Source: Turbatrix aceti (Eukaryota > Nematoda > Chromadorea > Rhabditida > Panagrolaimidae). Taken from it: a stretch of 64,000 nt of DNA. Under the pieces are notes generated by a model. It worked only from the letters and a program-made list of their open reading frames with translations. It did not search any database and was not told the origin of the DNA. The position numbers and the translations under genes were made by a program. Below are positions 1-13,460 of the stretch, piece by piece (the first letter of the stretch is position 1; each line of letters starts with the position of its first letter). The stretch lies in assembly GCA_963969345.1 (NCBI GenBank), contig OZ017770.1:5341246-5405245 (forward strand), in the 5' to 3' direction.

Positions 1-3000
1 ACGAACAGGCGTTTGCGCATCCAAGGACAAGATTCAGAAGGTCCCCACTCTTGAATCTGTCGACGACTGTTCCAAGTCCGGCTGCAAAAAGAATGAACAA
101 TGCGTTGTTGACGCGTCTGGAAACCATCATTGCGCTTGTGGTGTCGGTTTTGAGAGAAGTACGAGCAACGGACAATGCCAAGTGCCAGGCTCCTGCGATC
201 CAGCGGATGACAACTCATGCGATTCTCGAAAACGCGAACACTGTCTGCTGCACCCCGGCGGAAAGTATCACACCTGTCAGTGTCTCATTGGAGAGCGACG
301 TCATCCTTCTACCGACGTTTGTCGTAAGTGTTTTTTGTCGTAAATAACCAACTTACAACCATTACAACCATTTTTAGTGCGCAATGAGTGCCTTTCACGT
401 GAAAATGACTGTGACCGTGCAGCTAAGTGTGTGGATACGGATGACGGCTACATCTGCGCGTGTCCTAACGGATTCCTCGACCAGAGTCCCGATCCGGTCA
501 ACCGACCGGGTCGCTTGTGCGTCGCCGAGCAAAATGAATGCCAGTTGGGCTCCCACCATTGTGCTCCCGATGCTATCTGTACCGATACTCCTGAAGGCTA
601 CGTTTGCCGTTGCAAGCCCGGATTCGTCGACTTTTCACCTAATCCGCAAAACACACCTGGCCTGGTCTGCAAACAACTCGTCAACGAATGTGCTCGGCCG
701 GATCTTAACACCTGTGACACCAACGCTATCTGCATCGATACCGCAGAATCTTACAAGTGCATCTGCAAGGCTGGCTTCACCGATCTCGACGAGCTTCGCA
801 ATCCCGGTCGTCACTGTCAGAAGGTTCAGCAGAACGAACGCTGCAGCATCGGTAACAACGATTGTGATAAAAATGCCAGATGCGTTCAGCGAGGAGACAA
901 CGATTTTACCTGTCTTTGCCCGCCTGGCTTCCGTGACAAGAGCCCGGATCCCCTTGGTCGGCCTGGCCGTGTTTGTATTCCACTCATTCCCGAGTGCGAT
1001 AATCCGACACTCAACGATTGTGACTCACCTGATCGCGCTATCTGTACTGATACGGATGAAGGTTATCTCTGTCGCTGCCGTCAAGGCTTCCTCGATATTT
1101 CGCCGAACATCGCTTCTAAACCCGGCAGACTTTGCAAACCACGTATGTTTTTCGATTTTTACATTATTTGATAACCCTTCATTTTTTAGTCGAAAACGAA
1201 TGCGCCAAAAACACTCACGATTGTGCTCCCGACGGTGGAATTTGCGAAGATACACCTGATTCCTACACTTGCCGTTGTGCCATTAACTACCTGGATGTTT
1301 CGTTCGATCGTCAGACTCGACCTGGACGCAAGTGTAAACGACGTAAGTTTCTAACTTTTACTTTCTTTCTCATACTTCTAACACGATTTTTGCAGTGATC
1401 AACGAATGCGTAACGGGACAAAATGATTGTTCATCCGAAGCCACCTGCACTGATACCGAAGATTCGTACATTTGCGCATGCCCTGGCAACTACATCGACG
1501 TGTCGCCTGACACAGTCAATCGCCCGGGTCGTCGTTGTCTGAAACGTAAGAACAACCTAAAACAAAAAATAATTACAAATCATAATATTTTTTAGGAGTC
1601 AACGAGTGCACTGAAAACAAACACGATTGTTCGCCGAATGCTGACTGTCAAGACACTCCCGAATCCTACAAGTGCCAGTGCCGCGATGATTTCGTTGATG
1701 AATCTCCCGATCCACGACGCGCCGGACGTGTGTGCCGCCCTGCTCTCGTCGACGAATGCAGACTGCGCAAACACGATTGTGATCCCAACGCTGAGTGCCA
1801 AGATTTGCCTCAGGGCTATACCTGCCAGTGCCGTGCAGAATTCCTCGATGAATCACCCGATCGAATTGTTCGTCCTGGTCGCAAGTGTATTCCCCGACCG
1901 ACTCCGCCACCAGATGAGTGCCGCATTGATTCGGCAACGTCGTGCAAGGTCGAGCTTAACGAAGTGTGCCGTCTCATTGATGGCAAGCCAAAATGCGCGT
2001 GCCCACCGAACTACAGCCGCGACTCGTCAACCAAAGCTTGCACTGTTATCAACGAATGTCTCTTCCCTCAATTCAACGACTGCCACCCGTCCGCCGAATG
2101 CATTGATCAGACGCAAGACTACACGTGCAAATGCCGTCAAGGTTTCAAGGATGCTACTCCCGAGAAGCCAGGTCGCAACTGCCAGCCTTTGGTGAACGAA
2201 TGTCTGTTCCCACACCTCAACGACTGCCACCAGAATGCGCAATGTATCGACAAGGAAGAAGGGTACGAATGCAAATGTCATCAAGGCTACAAGGATTTGT
2301 CGCCAGAGCACCCAGGACGCGTTTGCCAGCAGATGATCAACGAATGCAGCAAGCCTGAACTTAATTCTTGTGACAAGAACGCAAACTGTGTGGATCTGGA
2401 AGATGGGTACAAATGCGAATGCCGTCAGAATTACCTTGATATTTCTCCTTCGCCAACACTTCGTGGACGCGCCTGTCGACCAATCGTCAACGAGTGCAGC
2501 GATCCAAAGCTCAACGATTGCGACAAGTCTGCCATCTGCACGGACACCATCGATTCGTACACTTGCAAATGCCCGCCGAATTCTAAGGATATTTCTCCGA
2601 ATGCTGCTTTCCCTGGCCGCGTCTGTCTCGTTTTCGAAAACGAATGCGTCACTGGCAAACATGACTGCGATCAGAACGCTCTTTGCCACGACAACGAACA
2701 ATCATTCGCCTGCGAATGCAAACCGGGCTACACCGATCGATCGCCAAACAAACTCAACCGACCCGGCCGTGTTTGCGTGAAACTCGTTGATGAATGTGCC
2801 ACCAATCGTCACACCTGCAGCGCTCAAGCTGATTGCCGTGATCTCGATGAGGGATACACGTGTGAGTGCAAGGACGGCTACATCGATCGATCGCCGAACC
2901 TGCTCACGCAACCAGGTCGCGTTTGTGGCACGCCGGAAGTCTGCCCTTCAAACCACGAATGCAGCAGCGCCGCAGTCTGCGAACCCCTTGGCGGAAACAA

Positions 3001-6000
3001 ATACAAGTGCACGTGCATCCAGGGTTACATCGATCAGTCACCTTCTGGAACTCAAGGCCGCATCTGCGTAAGAAACAATGCCTGCCGCGATCCGAGACTC
3101 AACAATTGCTCCCGCAACGCTGTCTGCTATGACGAACCCAAGGGTTACCGTTGCGAGTGTATTCGTGGTTACGTGGATAGGTCACCCCAAGAAGGACTGC
3201 GTGGTCGTGTCTGCGAGCCCCCGCCGCCGCCTCCTCCTCCTCCGCGTCACCCGTGCCAAGACCCCGATCTCAACGACTGCCACTCCGCTGGATCTTGCCG
3301 TGCTACGGGACCTACCACCTACACATGTGAATGTCTGGCTGGCTACGTTGATCGCTCGCCCGATCTCAAGAACAAGCCTGGTCGTGTATGCGTTCTCACG
3401 GAGCCTATTTGCTTGGATTCCAGCCGCAACGACTGCGATCCTGCTGCTATCTGCAGTGAAACCGATGACGAAGACGGCTATACCTGTCGCTGCCGTGATG
3501 GCTACGTTGACCAGAGTCCGGACACAAACAAACGTCCTGGTCGCATCTGTGTCGAGCAACTGAACGAGTGCCTCGATCGTAGCCTAAACGATTGCGACGC
3601 TCTGGCTGTCTGCGAAGACTTGCGAGAAGGCTACACCTGCCGCTGCCCGGTTAACGCCATTGACCAATCACCTGATCCCAAGCGACCTGGCCGTAAATGC
3701 TTCCTCAAAGTCGACGAATGCTCGAACCCGTCTCTCAACAACTGTAGCCGTTTCGCTGATTGCATTGACAAGCGCGAAGGCTATGAATGCAAGTGTCGCT
3801 CTGGCTATCACGATGAGAACCCTGCGCACCCGGGCACCGTTTGCAACTACATTATCAACGAATGCGAGTCGCCCAACCTCAACGACTGTCATCGCAACGC
3901 TGAGTGCATCGATGAACCCGGTGGATACACCTGCAAGTGTAAGAACCCATACCGCGATGAAGGACCCAAAGCCCGTCCTGGTCGTGTCTGCCGCTACAAC
4001 GAGTGTGCCAGTCCGGCGACAAACAAGTGCGATCCTAACGCCGAGTGCCGTGACACGGAGGATGGTTACATCTGTTCGTGCAAGGATGGTTTCTACGACA
4101 ACTCACCGAACCCCAGTGAATCCGGCCGTGTCTGCATTGAATTCCAGCAGGAGAAGAAGGTCACTGTTGCTCCTCAGCAAGAACAGCGCCAGTCTGGCAT
4201 TCCATGTGGCAGGGATAACTTCTGCAGCACCGCTCGGAACGAAGTTTGTGTTGGAGGAACTCGCTGCCAGTGCCGACCTGGTGAAGGCCGCGCTTCGCCT
4301 ACTGACAAGTGCCAGCCCATCGATGAAATTCCGCTTTCCGTTCGTGTACTGAACCGCGATGGCCAACCTTTGTTCTACAGTAGCGAGTATGGAGATGACA
4401 AAAACGAAGCGTACGTCGACGTCACCAGCGAATTCGAAAAAGATCTTGGTCGCGCTGTTGGAGGTACGCAGTATGCTCCGCGCTACGTCAACACTGACGT
4501 CGATTTCATCACTCATCCGAAGACGATTAACAGCTCGTGGCCCGATGGTCTGCTCTTTAACTTCTCTGTTGGCGTTAACCCGTCTGGTGGTCCGATCAAC
4601 CCTTGCGACCTCTGGGACTCTCTCACTGAGTCTTTCCAGCGGACCAACGGAGCCATCGGTGGCGGTCGACTCAATGTTGCGCCTGACATGGAAACTCTCA
4701 ACCCGTGCTACAAGGCTCCTCCTCGAGGTGACCTTTGCGGAGGACAAATCTGCAATGCCGATTTGGGAGAAGTGTGTATTGCCGGCAGCATCTGTGGCTG
4801 CAAACAGGGCGAAAAGCGGTCTTCTCCATCGGATCAATGCCGTCCTGTCGAATCCTGGACTCTGCCTTTGTGGGTCATCCGCAAAAACAACAACAACCTG
4901 GTCTACAACGAGACATTTGCTAACCCGCAGGAGCCTATCAACAAACAGTACGTCAAGGCCTTCGAAACTGGTATTGGTGAGAGCTACAACCAAACGGTGC
5001 TTAAGAACTCGTTTGTGACATCTGATGTCAACGATATTCTTGATCCCATGGTTGTCAACGCCAGCTGGGACACCGGTATTCTCTTCAATACGACCATGCA
5101 CTTCCGTAAGGGTACCGTGCGTCTACCATCTGACGCCTACCAGACTTTGGTGCGCTACATCAGTGACCGCAACGAATACCAAGTCGGCAACAGCGGCCTC
5201 TACCTTAATCCCTACCAGCCGGATCCCTTCAAGGCTTGTTACAAGAACAACTGCCATCCGAAGGGCATTTGCGTTGATCTCGGACCCAATGCCTACCGCT
5301 GTGAATGCGGTCCTGGCTACAGAGATCTCAACCCCAGCGACCCAGGTCACAGATGCTTGCCTAACCGCGGATACAACGAATGCGAGCGCCCCGAAGACAA
5401 CGAGTGCTCAGAAAACGCCCGCTGCATCGATCTCGACCACCTCTACAAGTGCGAGTGCCTGCCTGGCTTCAACGATGCAGCCCCGAAGGGTGCTATCCCT
5501 GGCAGCGTTTGCGTCCTCGATTACTGCAGTGATGTCAACTTCTGTCCTGCCAACTCCACCTGTGTCAATCTTGAGCAACAAGCCGAGTGCCAGTGCGACC
5601 GTGGCTACGTTGACATTCGTAAGAGCGAACAACGCCTTCAATCTGGTCTGGACGAAGATACTCTGTGCCTTAACCCTCGCGATGTCAACGAATGCGCGCT
5701 GGGTCTTCACAACTGCTCTGGCGTCGCAGAGTGCATCGATCTGCCCGTCGGCTATACCTGCCGCTGCCCAGATGGTTACATCGACGGTAACCCGAATGAG
5801 CCCGGTCGCGTTTGCGGTGCCCTCCTCTGCGATTTGTGCAACTCTCACGGCGACTGCGTCCACAACGCGCAGACCAACAACATCACCTGCATCTGCACGG
5901 AAGGCTACACCGGAGAATTCTGCGAATTGGCACCCTCGAACATGCCTTTGATTTTGTTGATTCTTCTGGCTCTGCTCTTCTTGCTCCTTACGCTGTGCTG

Positions 6001-7173
6001 TCTTCTCTACCTCTGTACCAAGTGCCATTGCTTCCAACGCCACCGAGAGCCACTGTTCACGTACCGTCGTGGAGTCTTCCCGTGGTCGACACTTGACCAG
6101 TCGGCATCCAGCGACAGCGGCGCAGACGTCAGTGCTTTGTCCGCTGCTGGTGATCTCTATGGCATTCCCCGTGCTAAAGTTCGAGAACGCAGGGCAGAAA
6201 ACGAGCAAAACGCGGTTCAACTGGCCAACTACCTTGACGACATGCGCATTCCTCGAGCCCACCTCCACGACGGTTCTTCCATCGGTTCCGGCGACAGTGA
6301 ATATACGATTGCGGAAGAAATTGAACGTCGCGTTGTCACCGATGTTACCAAGACCGAAACTCGCACTGTAACGACAGAAAACGCTGACGGAACCACCACG
6401 TCGCACACGGAGTACCACGTATTCCCCAGCACTGTCACGGGCGCAGCTTCTGCTTCTCAGGTTAGTTTTTCTTGTCTTGTTTAATTTGGTCATGCTAATA
6501 TTCAAATTTCAGGTGAATCTGCGTGAACGAGCTCTTCGAGAAGAGCAAGAGCGCGGAGAAAGCGTTGCTGAATTCTCAAATGGTGGCGCCACTCGCGAAT
6601 GGCACCAACGCTCGCAAAGTGGCGAGCTACTAGAAGGACGCAGAAATGCCAGCTATATTTCTGTAAGTCTGTTGTGTCCTCTTACAAACACATTCTCCCC
6701 GATGAAGAATTACAAATTTATTAGGTGGAATTACAAATACTATGCAGGAAGTGCATAATTATTAGATCAGTTTTTTCTAGGCCTTCGATGTTCTTACTAT
6801 AGGTTTTCCGAGAAACAAATATTTTGCGGATAATAAGAAAGCATTTTTAATACAGAATACATATGTATAAAAAATATTTTTTTTTACAAATATCAAATTT
6901 TTAAGGTATGAGGATATCCAATTTGTATACATTTTTGAAGTGATCTCGCATACGAGATACTTAAAATCTTCAAAAGATATTTTTATTACTGTTGTTATTT
7001 TTTAGGACCAAGACGACCGGTCGATTGACAGCTATGCTACTGATGATGACGGCGTTTACGACAAACACGTTGTAGTGACTCATGCCCGCAACATTGATCC
7101 TAGCCAAGGATATGAACACTATAAAAACGAGGTTGCAACAACCAAGACCAGCACCGAACACTACTCAAAATAA
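1..7173 (+). CDS. mua-3: MUA-3/MUP-4-type EGF-repeat transmembrane receptor, 3' part (5' end outside window)
   Basis: Transmembrane apical hemidesmosome component that in C. elegans anchors epidermal intermediate filaments to cuticle. Visible exons: 1-323 (partial), 378-1142, 1190-1342, 1396-1545, 1596-6460, 6513-6662, 7006-7173. The product shows about 26 tandem calcium-binding-type EGF modules of the form NEC...NDC...DGYxCxC...SPxxxxPGRxC, then two SEA-like modules (about 4324-4690 and 4848-5215), five more EGF modules, one transmembrane helix (5942-6020, Leu/Ile-rich) and a roughly 220-residue cytoplasmic tail rich in Ser, Thr and charge. SEA pair, EGFs, TM and tail in this order match MUA-3 and its paralogue MUP-4; the large EGF number favours MUA-3. 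The vWFA domain of the family is not seen and should lie upstream. Splice phases are consistent throughout. An AATAAA overlaps the stop codon (7169-7174) and another lies at 7506. Confidence 0.85.
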
Positions 7174-8965
7174 AGCTGGTTACACTGCCGATTTTCCCCG
7201 ACTTCATTTTTTTACAGAATTGGTGACAACCAATTCGCCAGTTTTGCGGGTTCGACCTCATCATTCGATGCATTGTGCCACGTAATATATGGGCTTGCCA
7301 CTGTACTGCCTTGCGTGCTGCCTTTGTTTTCCCCATGTTTTATCCTAGCTCTGCACGTTTTTTACATTGTTACCTGGCTTGTTTATTGTTTCTTACAAAA
7401 AAAGCATTTATTCTATCCTGTTAACGGTTTTAATCACGAAACATTGCTCCATATTTTTTTAACCTATCCTTTTTATCGCGTGTTTTCTAATGTACAGAAA
7501 CGGTGAATAAATTTTTTAAATTTTTATTTTTCTGCAGATTTTTGCAGCCCACTCATTTTCGATATTTTTGAACTCAGTTGACTTTTAATTTTTATCTTTT
7601 TGGCCATAAACCATTTATTTTTTTTTATTTTTGACAAAAAATTATTCTAATCAAATATTCATTACTTGTGGCATTAATGATATTTTGAAGGTTACCAGTT
7701 CAACCCGACTTTTTTTATTCGGACCATGTATGACGGAATAACAAAGAAAATTTGCTTGTTATAATTATGCTGTCTCAGGGGTTTAGAAATTCCTTAATGC
7801 GACGAGAAGAAAGAGAGGAGGGATAAATTGTCGGCCCACGTTTTTGGATAGAATGTAGCTTGATGATGCTCCACAATGTTTTATCCATGTCGCTCCCAAT
7901 CTCAAGTACACGATAATCATTATGACAACATCGACCGAGCTCCACATTTCGTTTTTTGAGGCTTTGTGGTAATTATCATTAAGTTCTTTTGTCGACAAAA
8001 AAAACTACGGTAGGAACGGTTGAGCGTGATCACAGTGAACTAGCTCTGGTAATTTTCGACTTAAATAATAGTTGCTTTATCAAAAATGCTCGTCAGTGAC
8101 ATTAACCAAAAAATTACATGTGTATAGTTTCAACCCTGACTCAATGTGCATTTTTGGGGGAGTTTATAATGTAGAAATTGTTTCGTTTTTAGAGCGTTCC
8201 TTTGGCTGCGATATAGGGCACCATAATAAAATTTCTGCATCTAAAGAATGCTTACGGCCATTTTTACTGCTGGATTTGGATCAGCTTGGCAGGCATAAAA
8301 ATGGGGCTAGTAGGAAAGATTATTTCAATCCATGTTGATCTGTTTGAATTTATGGAAACGCACATGTCATAAAGGAAGGCAGCCTGACTTGTCTTTGTGT
8401 GCCATTTATTATCAAGTCACCCGACTCGCAATGGGTAATCAGCTAGTCCTTCGTCTGTTTTTTCATTCAGCGTTCATCAACAGTTTCTACGAGCACGACA
8501 GTTGCCATTCTACAACTAATTTTGCTGCATTCGTATTTCGAGGCTTTAGGAGCTTCACAGAGGCAACGGTTTTTAAGCCACGGCTTGTTAAAAAAAACGG
8601 TATCAACTCAAAATAATTTGATACCACATTAACTCTTTTTTGACGAAGCTTGCGGTTTGTGCAAGGTTATTTCCTAGGTCACAATCGCTCCACAAGGGCG
8701 GAGTTATTCGTGTCTTTAGCTATAGATTAATTGCGGCACGGCATGCCGACAACTTCAAAACGAGGTTATCTGTGTATACATTATAGTTCCCGCCCCTTTA
8801 AGACAATTTCAAATAAAAGCTTGTACAGTTTCCCATATTTCGGTAGAGGCCCCGTGAAGCTCATCACACGTTTTCACTTCCTTTGCCGTGCCAGATATAT
8901 TCATTCGTCAACTGTAATTTCTTTCTTTCAGCAGGCTTGTGCTTACACTCTTCTAGCGGTCAAGG
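7174..8965. other. Intergenic, mua-3 3' flank and flp-14 promoter region
   Basis: AT-rich sequence with only short chance ORFs. It holds the AATAAA at 7506-7511 and, at its right end, a T-rich acceptor (ttctttctttcag, AG at 8930-8931) 34 nt before the flp-14 start codon. That acceptor is either a spliced-leader site or the end of a 5' UTR intron. No other gene seen. Confidence 0.6.
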
Positions 8966-10035
8966 ATGAGCGCGACACAATCCCAACTATGCATTGGTCT
9001 TCTTTTTGTCTTTTCCATCGTCTGCAGCCAGAGCACCGCGGCATCTGAAGTCGCCGCTCAAAGCTGTGCTCAGGTACGAACAAAATTTCTGCCCTTTATG
9101 ACAAAAAATGCGATTTATAAAATTCATGTTCCCAGTATTCTGGCGCCTTTTTGCCATTTTCGGTGAAATATTTGAATTCTAAAAAACCATTTATAATAAG
9201 CCTCGTTTGATAAAACAAGCCCTTGAAATTCATCAAATTTGTAGAACCAAACAATTTTTTCATGTTTGAAGAAATGAATTGTAAAATTCTTGCAAACGTG
9301 AGGCATAAATATAATTTACTCCCCCCTTTTTATCTCACGGTAATTTCTATTTTATAACTTGTTTGGGATTCACGAGTTAAAAATTCATAATCTTGTGATT
9401 GTGGGGGCTGTATTGCCAAGGGACTGCACTTTCGTTAAGACCCAACTTTACCTGATCCATAGCATTAGCGAGAAGTGCTATTTAAGCCAGTGTTTTTGTC
9501 TCAAAAACCAGGGTCGCACTTTAAAAAATAATTAAATTTTTCACTGTTGCAGTGTTTTTTGGATACTTTCGAGGCTACGCATCATAATTGAACGCTCTGG
9601 TAGTCCCAAAGACTGTAAAAATAATTGCAGTTTTTGTTCTTCCTTCTAAAAAGCTTATTCTGAATGCAAATAAATAAATAAATAAAAAACAATGCACTAA
9701 ATTTTTAGCTGATCGCATCAAATCCTGATAACAGCGATGAACGCGTTCTTCTCTGCCAGCTGTATGAGAGCTCGTCTCTGCTTGCCCAACTGGGTGTTCT
9801 GGTCACTGAGGGTCTCGACAGGCTGATGCTTAACCAAGGTGGGTCCATTGCTGGAAAACAAAGGCAACCAACTTTTTTTTCAGGATTGATTAAGGAAGAA
9901 GCCGATGCTGATGCGTCATCCCCAGATGCCCGGGAAAAGCGAAAGCATGAATATCTTCGTTTCGGCAAGAGAAAGCACGAATACCTTCGGTTTGGAAAGA
10001 GAAAGCACGAGTACCTTCGATTTGGCCGCAAGTGA
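8966..10035 (+). CDS. flp-14: FMRFamide-like neuropeptide precursor FLP-14 (three KHEYLRFamide copies)
   Basis: Prepropeptide cleaved and amidated in neurons to KHEYLRFamide. Exons 8966-9073, 9709-9838 and 9884-10035, phases 0 and 1, give about 108 residues. Exon 1 encodes a hydrophobic signal peptide ([13 protein letters not shown]). Exon 2 encodes the acidic spacer. Exon 3 ends in three back-to-back KHEYLRFG units separated by Lys-Arg; KHEYLRFG is the diagnostic FLP-14 peptide of nematodes. The third copy is followed by Arg-Lys and the stop. The 635-nt first intron is long for this window, where most are about 50 nt. A candidate poly(A) signal is at 10292-10297. Identification rests on exact peptide identity. 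Confidence 0.95.
9074..9708 (+). other. Large first intron of flp-14
   Basis: Intron with GTACGA donor and TTTTTAG acceptor. AT-rich, with a short TAAA run near 9670. No nested gene or RNA gene recognised; it may hold neuronal control elements, which is inference only. Confidence 0.7.
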
Positions 10036-10921
10036 ATGGGGGTACCTATCGCTTTAACCGCTTGATGCTACGCGATTTCAAATATACTCAAAAATAAGTC
10101 GATTTGTCAATGTGGTTGTACATCTACAAACCATTATTACCAGCTTTCATCTTTCCTTTTCCGTTGTCATTTAAACCCCAGAAATTGTGTGTGTGGCATT
10201 CCAGCCGAGATACGATAAACATGGTTGTTGCATAGTGCTGACAGACTGTATCCACAATCTTTGTGTTTGATAAAAGTTGACTGTAGCTTGGAATAAACGC
10301 TAACATGATTACGTGTCACTTGCCAACTCCTTCTGTTCTTCTTTTCCGTTCTCACGTTCTTACATACTTGCACTTATTTGTGCCTTAAAAAGAAGGGTTT
10401 AAACAGCGAGCAATGCAATTTGAACTCAAACACCTAGTTTGAGACAAGGACAAGGAATGCGTCAAAATAGCATAGCAAAACTTCATATTTCTTTATATTC
10501 ATTACTTTGAATTCCTGATGATGCCACTGCTTAACTAGGCAATAGGGAATTCGAAATATACTACTTGACCATCATTTTCTTGTTACTTCATAGTTCCTTG
10601 TTTCATCGTCGTCTCATTTTAACAGCAAACTAAAAAAACATAAAGAAATCTGCAATGCATTGCAGACAAGCGGCAGTTGCTACATCTGATACCTTCGAAC
10701 TGTATACGCCATTTGTCATCGTTTTTCATTGTGTGACCAGGGTTAATTAAATAAAATGCACTACGCGTCACCTGCAGCGAAAATTGTTTTTAAGCTGCAG
10801 TCAGTCGCCGTTTCTGTGGGTCCAGTGAAAATAAAGATATTTCATAATTTATTAGAACAATACAAATGAGATCAAAACACTGAAGAAACGCTCAACTTTT
10901 TCTTTATTGCATTGATATTTT
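10036..10921. other. Convergent intergenic region between flp-14 and the MAM gene
   Basis: Tail-to-tail spacer. It contains an AATAAA for flp-14 (10292) and, on the minus strand, AATAAA at 10908-10903, only 14 nt past the MAM-gene stop. Nothing else recognised. Confidence 0.6.
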
Positions 10922-13460
10922 TTATAACTCTGAACTGTAGTCTGGCATCGATTCTTCTTCGAAAGCTCGTGGATCGCAGATAGCGACGCGCATGTTATCC
11001 AGCGCTATGGCTGACTTCTCAGACGCTTTGTCCAAGTTATGCGCCACCAGATAGAACTAAAAAAACAGATTATTAAAGCCACGAATGGAAAATTACAGGC
11101 TCGGAGGCTTACATGCGTTGTTCCGGGGGGTAATTGAATGTGGGCCGTATTCCACTTGTAGGCATTTTTTGACGTTAATGAACGCAAAATTGGCGGACAC
11201 TGTGTGAATGATGATACTTTTTGCAGGGGTTTCGTATACGATGTTCCAAGGCACAGACGAATCGTAGTTGCGTGCGTAGGCCTGCAACAACAACAAAATG
11301 ATACAAACAATATACCCCGCAACTAAGTACAATAAATATATCACGCTTATGAGCAATAAAAAAACAAAACAATACCTGTAGTATTGAAAAAGAAGTACGT
11401 TGATGCCTTGTGACATGTTGAATACCGGGCTTTCAAGTATAGCAAAGTCTCCGGGACCGAGAATTGTGCTGACAAATTGGTGGTTGGTTGACAAGGGTCG
11501 AATATCGGTTATTCTCGACAACGGAAAACCGTAACCTTTGTTTCGAAGGGTCCATGGAACTTTTGTCAGTCCGTGATTTAGATAATTGCATGCGTTTTCT
11601 ACAAAAAAAAATTAGAAAAGCAACACCGAAAAAAATTACCGTCGAAATTGCAGTTCAACAAAGCACAGTAATCTACAGGTACTTCTTCAGGTGTAACCGA
11701 AATAATTCTTCGACGAGGTGATACGGTTTCTGGTTGTACTGTTGTCGTCACAGAAACACGAGTTCGATATGTTGGCTGAATTGTCGTGGGCGTCAGAGGC
11801 TTTATGAAGCGTGACAACGAAGTTCTGGAAACGACTCTCGGAGGAGGAAGAGTAGCCAGATCGGTAGTCGTTGGTCGCACCGTTGTTGCAGGAGGGTTGC
11901 TACAGTTGCCCATGTACGCAATTTCATCGATCATAAAATATTGGTTTCGGTCGTCATTCTCCCAAATGGGTACGATGTTGAGCGTGAATGGTTCATCAAT
12001 GGACTCACGAAACTCAAAAATCCCAAGTGTACCGTTCTGTGCAAGGTTATCATCAGAATGCTCTTCCGTGCACTGCATTGTTCGACTGTTTTCTCCGTCT
12101 CCCAGGGCACAAACTTGCAGGGTTATTGGACCATTTGTCCAATACCGGAACAAAAGACTTCCGCTACCTTTCTGGCATCTAATAGGGTCGCTTGAAAACA
12201 TCGCAGCTCCCTGGATTACCAAGGCAGAGGGAAAAGATGGAAGCGATTTCGCTGTTGCCTCCAGCGATGGTATAGCGCCTACAAATATTTTTTTGTATAG
12301 CAAACCGAAAAAAAAAGCATTAAGTTATTACCCTTGTCCACAATGGCCCATTTTCCTGCTTCAGCGCCCCACAAACAAGGAAATTCGTTTCCAAAGTCGC
12401 AAAGCAAACTTGTAGTGTCGTCGATGACTGCGCCTGTTCGCCGATCAAACAACGGCTTTGTGTAGTGTCCAACAATAAGCAGATCAAATGGTGTCTCCGT
12501 TCGCGTGATTCTAAAATTCCGCACGCATGACTCAGAACAATACGAAAAAAAGCAAATTACGCCGGTTGTATCGTTACCACCAAAGGAGTGGTCTGAAGGG
12601 GTACCTGAGTTGTGGAAAACGCAGGTGGTGTTGGAGGAGTTGGCGGCTCTTTTGATATCAGTTCTCTTGTCTTTGGTTCAGGAAAAAATGGATTGACTGT
12701 TTTGACCTCCTCACAGGGGGGTGCATCATACTGAATGTCGTCGAGGATCAAGACGCCCGTTTGATTGTTTGGTATGAGTGATATCTAAACGAGTTTTTGA
12801 AAAAAAAAATTTAAGGAATGCAAAGAAATACGTGAAAGGGATGAGATATGACTGGTATCGATAATGCGACTTTGCCGGGTTGTATGTGTGAATTGAGCAA
12901 ACCAGTGCAGTTGAATTTTACGAGAGAACCGTCCAACAAACAGATTTCGAGATCGGCCTCTCCGATGGTCCAATATGTGAATCGCAGTGTTGCCGGCTGA
13001 CGTTGACATTTAACGACGTAAGATGTCAACGTATCTGCCTCCTGACCGCGTAACTCGATCAACGAAAACGGTTGTTCTTAACAAATTATATATTTTTTTA
13101 AAGAAATTCGGATTAAGAACTTACTTGGGGTGATGGTCGTTCCGGTAGCAGCAAGCCAGATGAGCGCTTCTGGTTCTCCCTTTGCCTGCAGCCAGTGATT
13201 TTGCGTATTTCCAAGAGATGACCATCGACAGGGCGCGTCGAATAAACAATCATATCCCAAGGAGACGTTTCTTGCCTGTTCGGGCGACAGTGAAGGCAGT
13301 TCCGCAGTAGTCACAAAAAGCCCTAGAGCTACCTAAAAGAGAAAAATCACTGACCAGAAAATAACATAAATATACATACTCTCAATATTCGGCTGACAAA
13401 TGTGCCGGGTGGGCCCCCGCCACCTGCAGCAGAGGTTTTTAGGGCTTCAAAAGGATCCAT
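10922..13460 (-). CDS. MAM-domain protein with three MAM modules
   Basis: Nine exons in transcription order: 13460-13380, 13332-13125, 13076-12832, 12784-12578, 12530-12332, 12278-11640, 11598-11376, 11281-11113, 11056-10922; all phases agree and give 701 residues. Start: a TTTTAG acceptor lies about 27 nt upstream of the chosen ATG, and an upstream ATG at 13515 falls inside the spliced-off region. The N-terminus is 27 hydrophilic residues followed by a short hydrophobic run (VALGLFVTTA), a weak signal peptide or anchor. Three MAM-like modules follow: about residues 50-205 (CLFDAPCRW, ILDDIQY), 260-425 (CDFGNEFPCLWG, FMIDEIAYMG) and 505-690 (NCNFDENACNY, IALDNMRVAIC), separated by Pro/Thr-rich linkers with repeated TTV/PPT motifs. 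MAM domains mediate extracellular adhesion. I do not recognise an exact C. elegans orthologue. Confidence 0.85.

Noticed and set aside
384..1259. Long alternative-frame ORFs inside mua-3
   Set aside because: They are shadows of the Cys-rich EGF coding frame, whose phase and motif periodicity are unambiguous.
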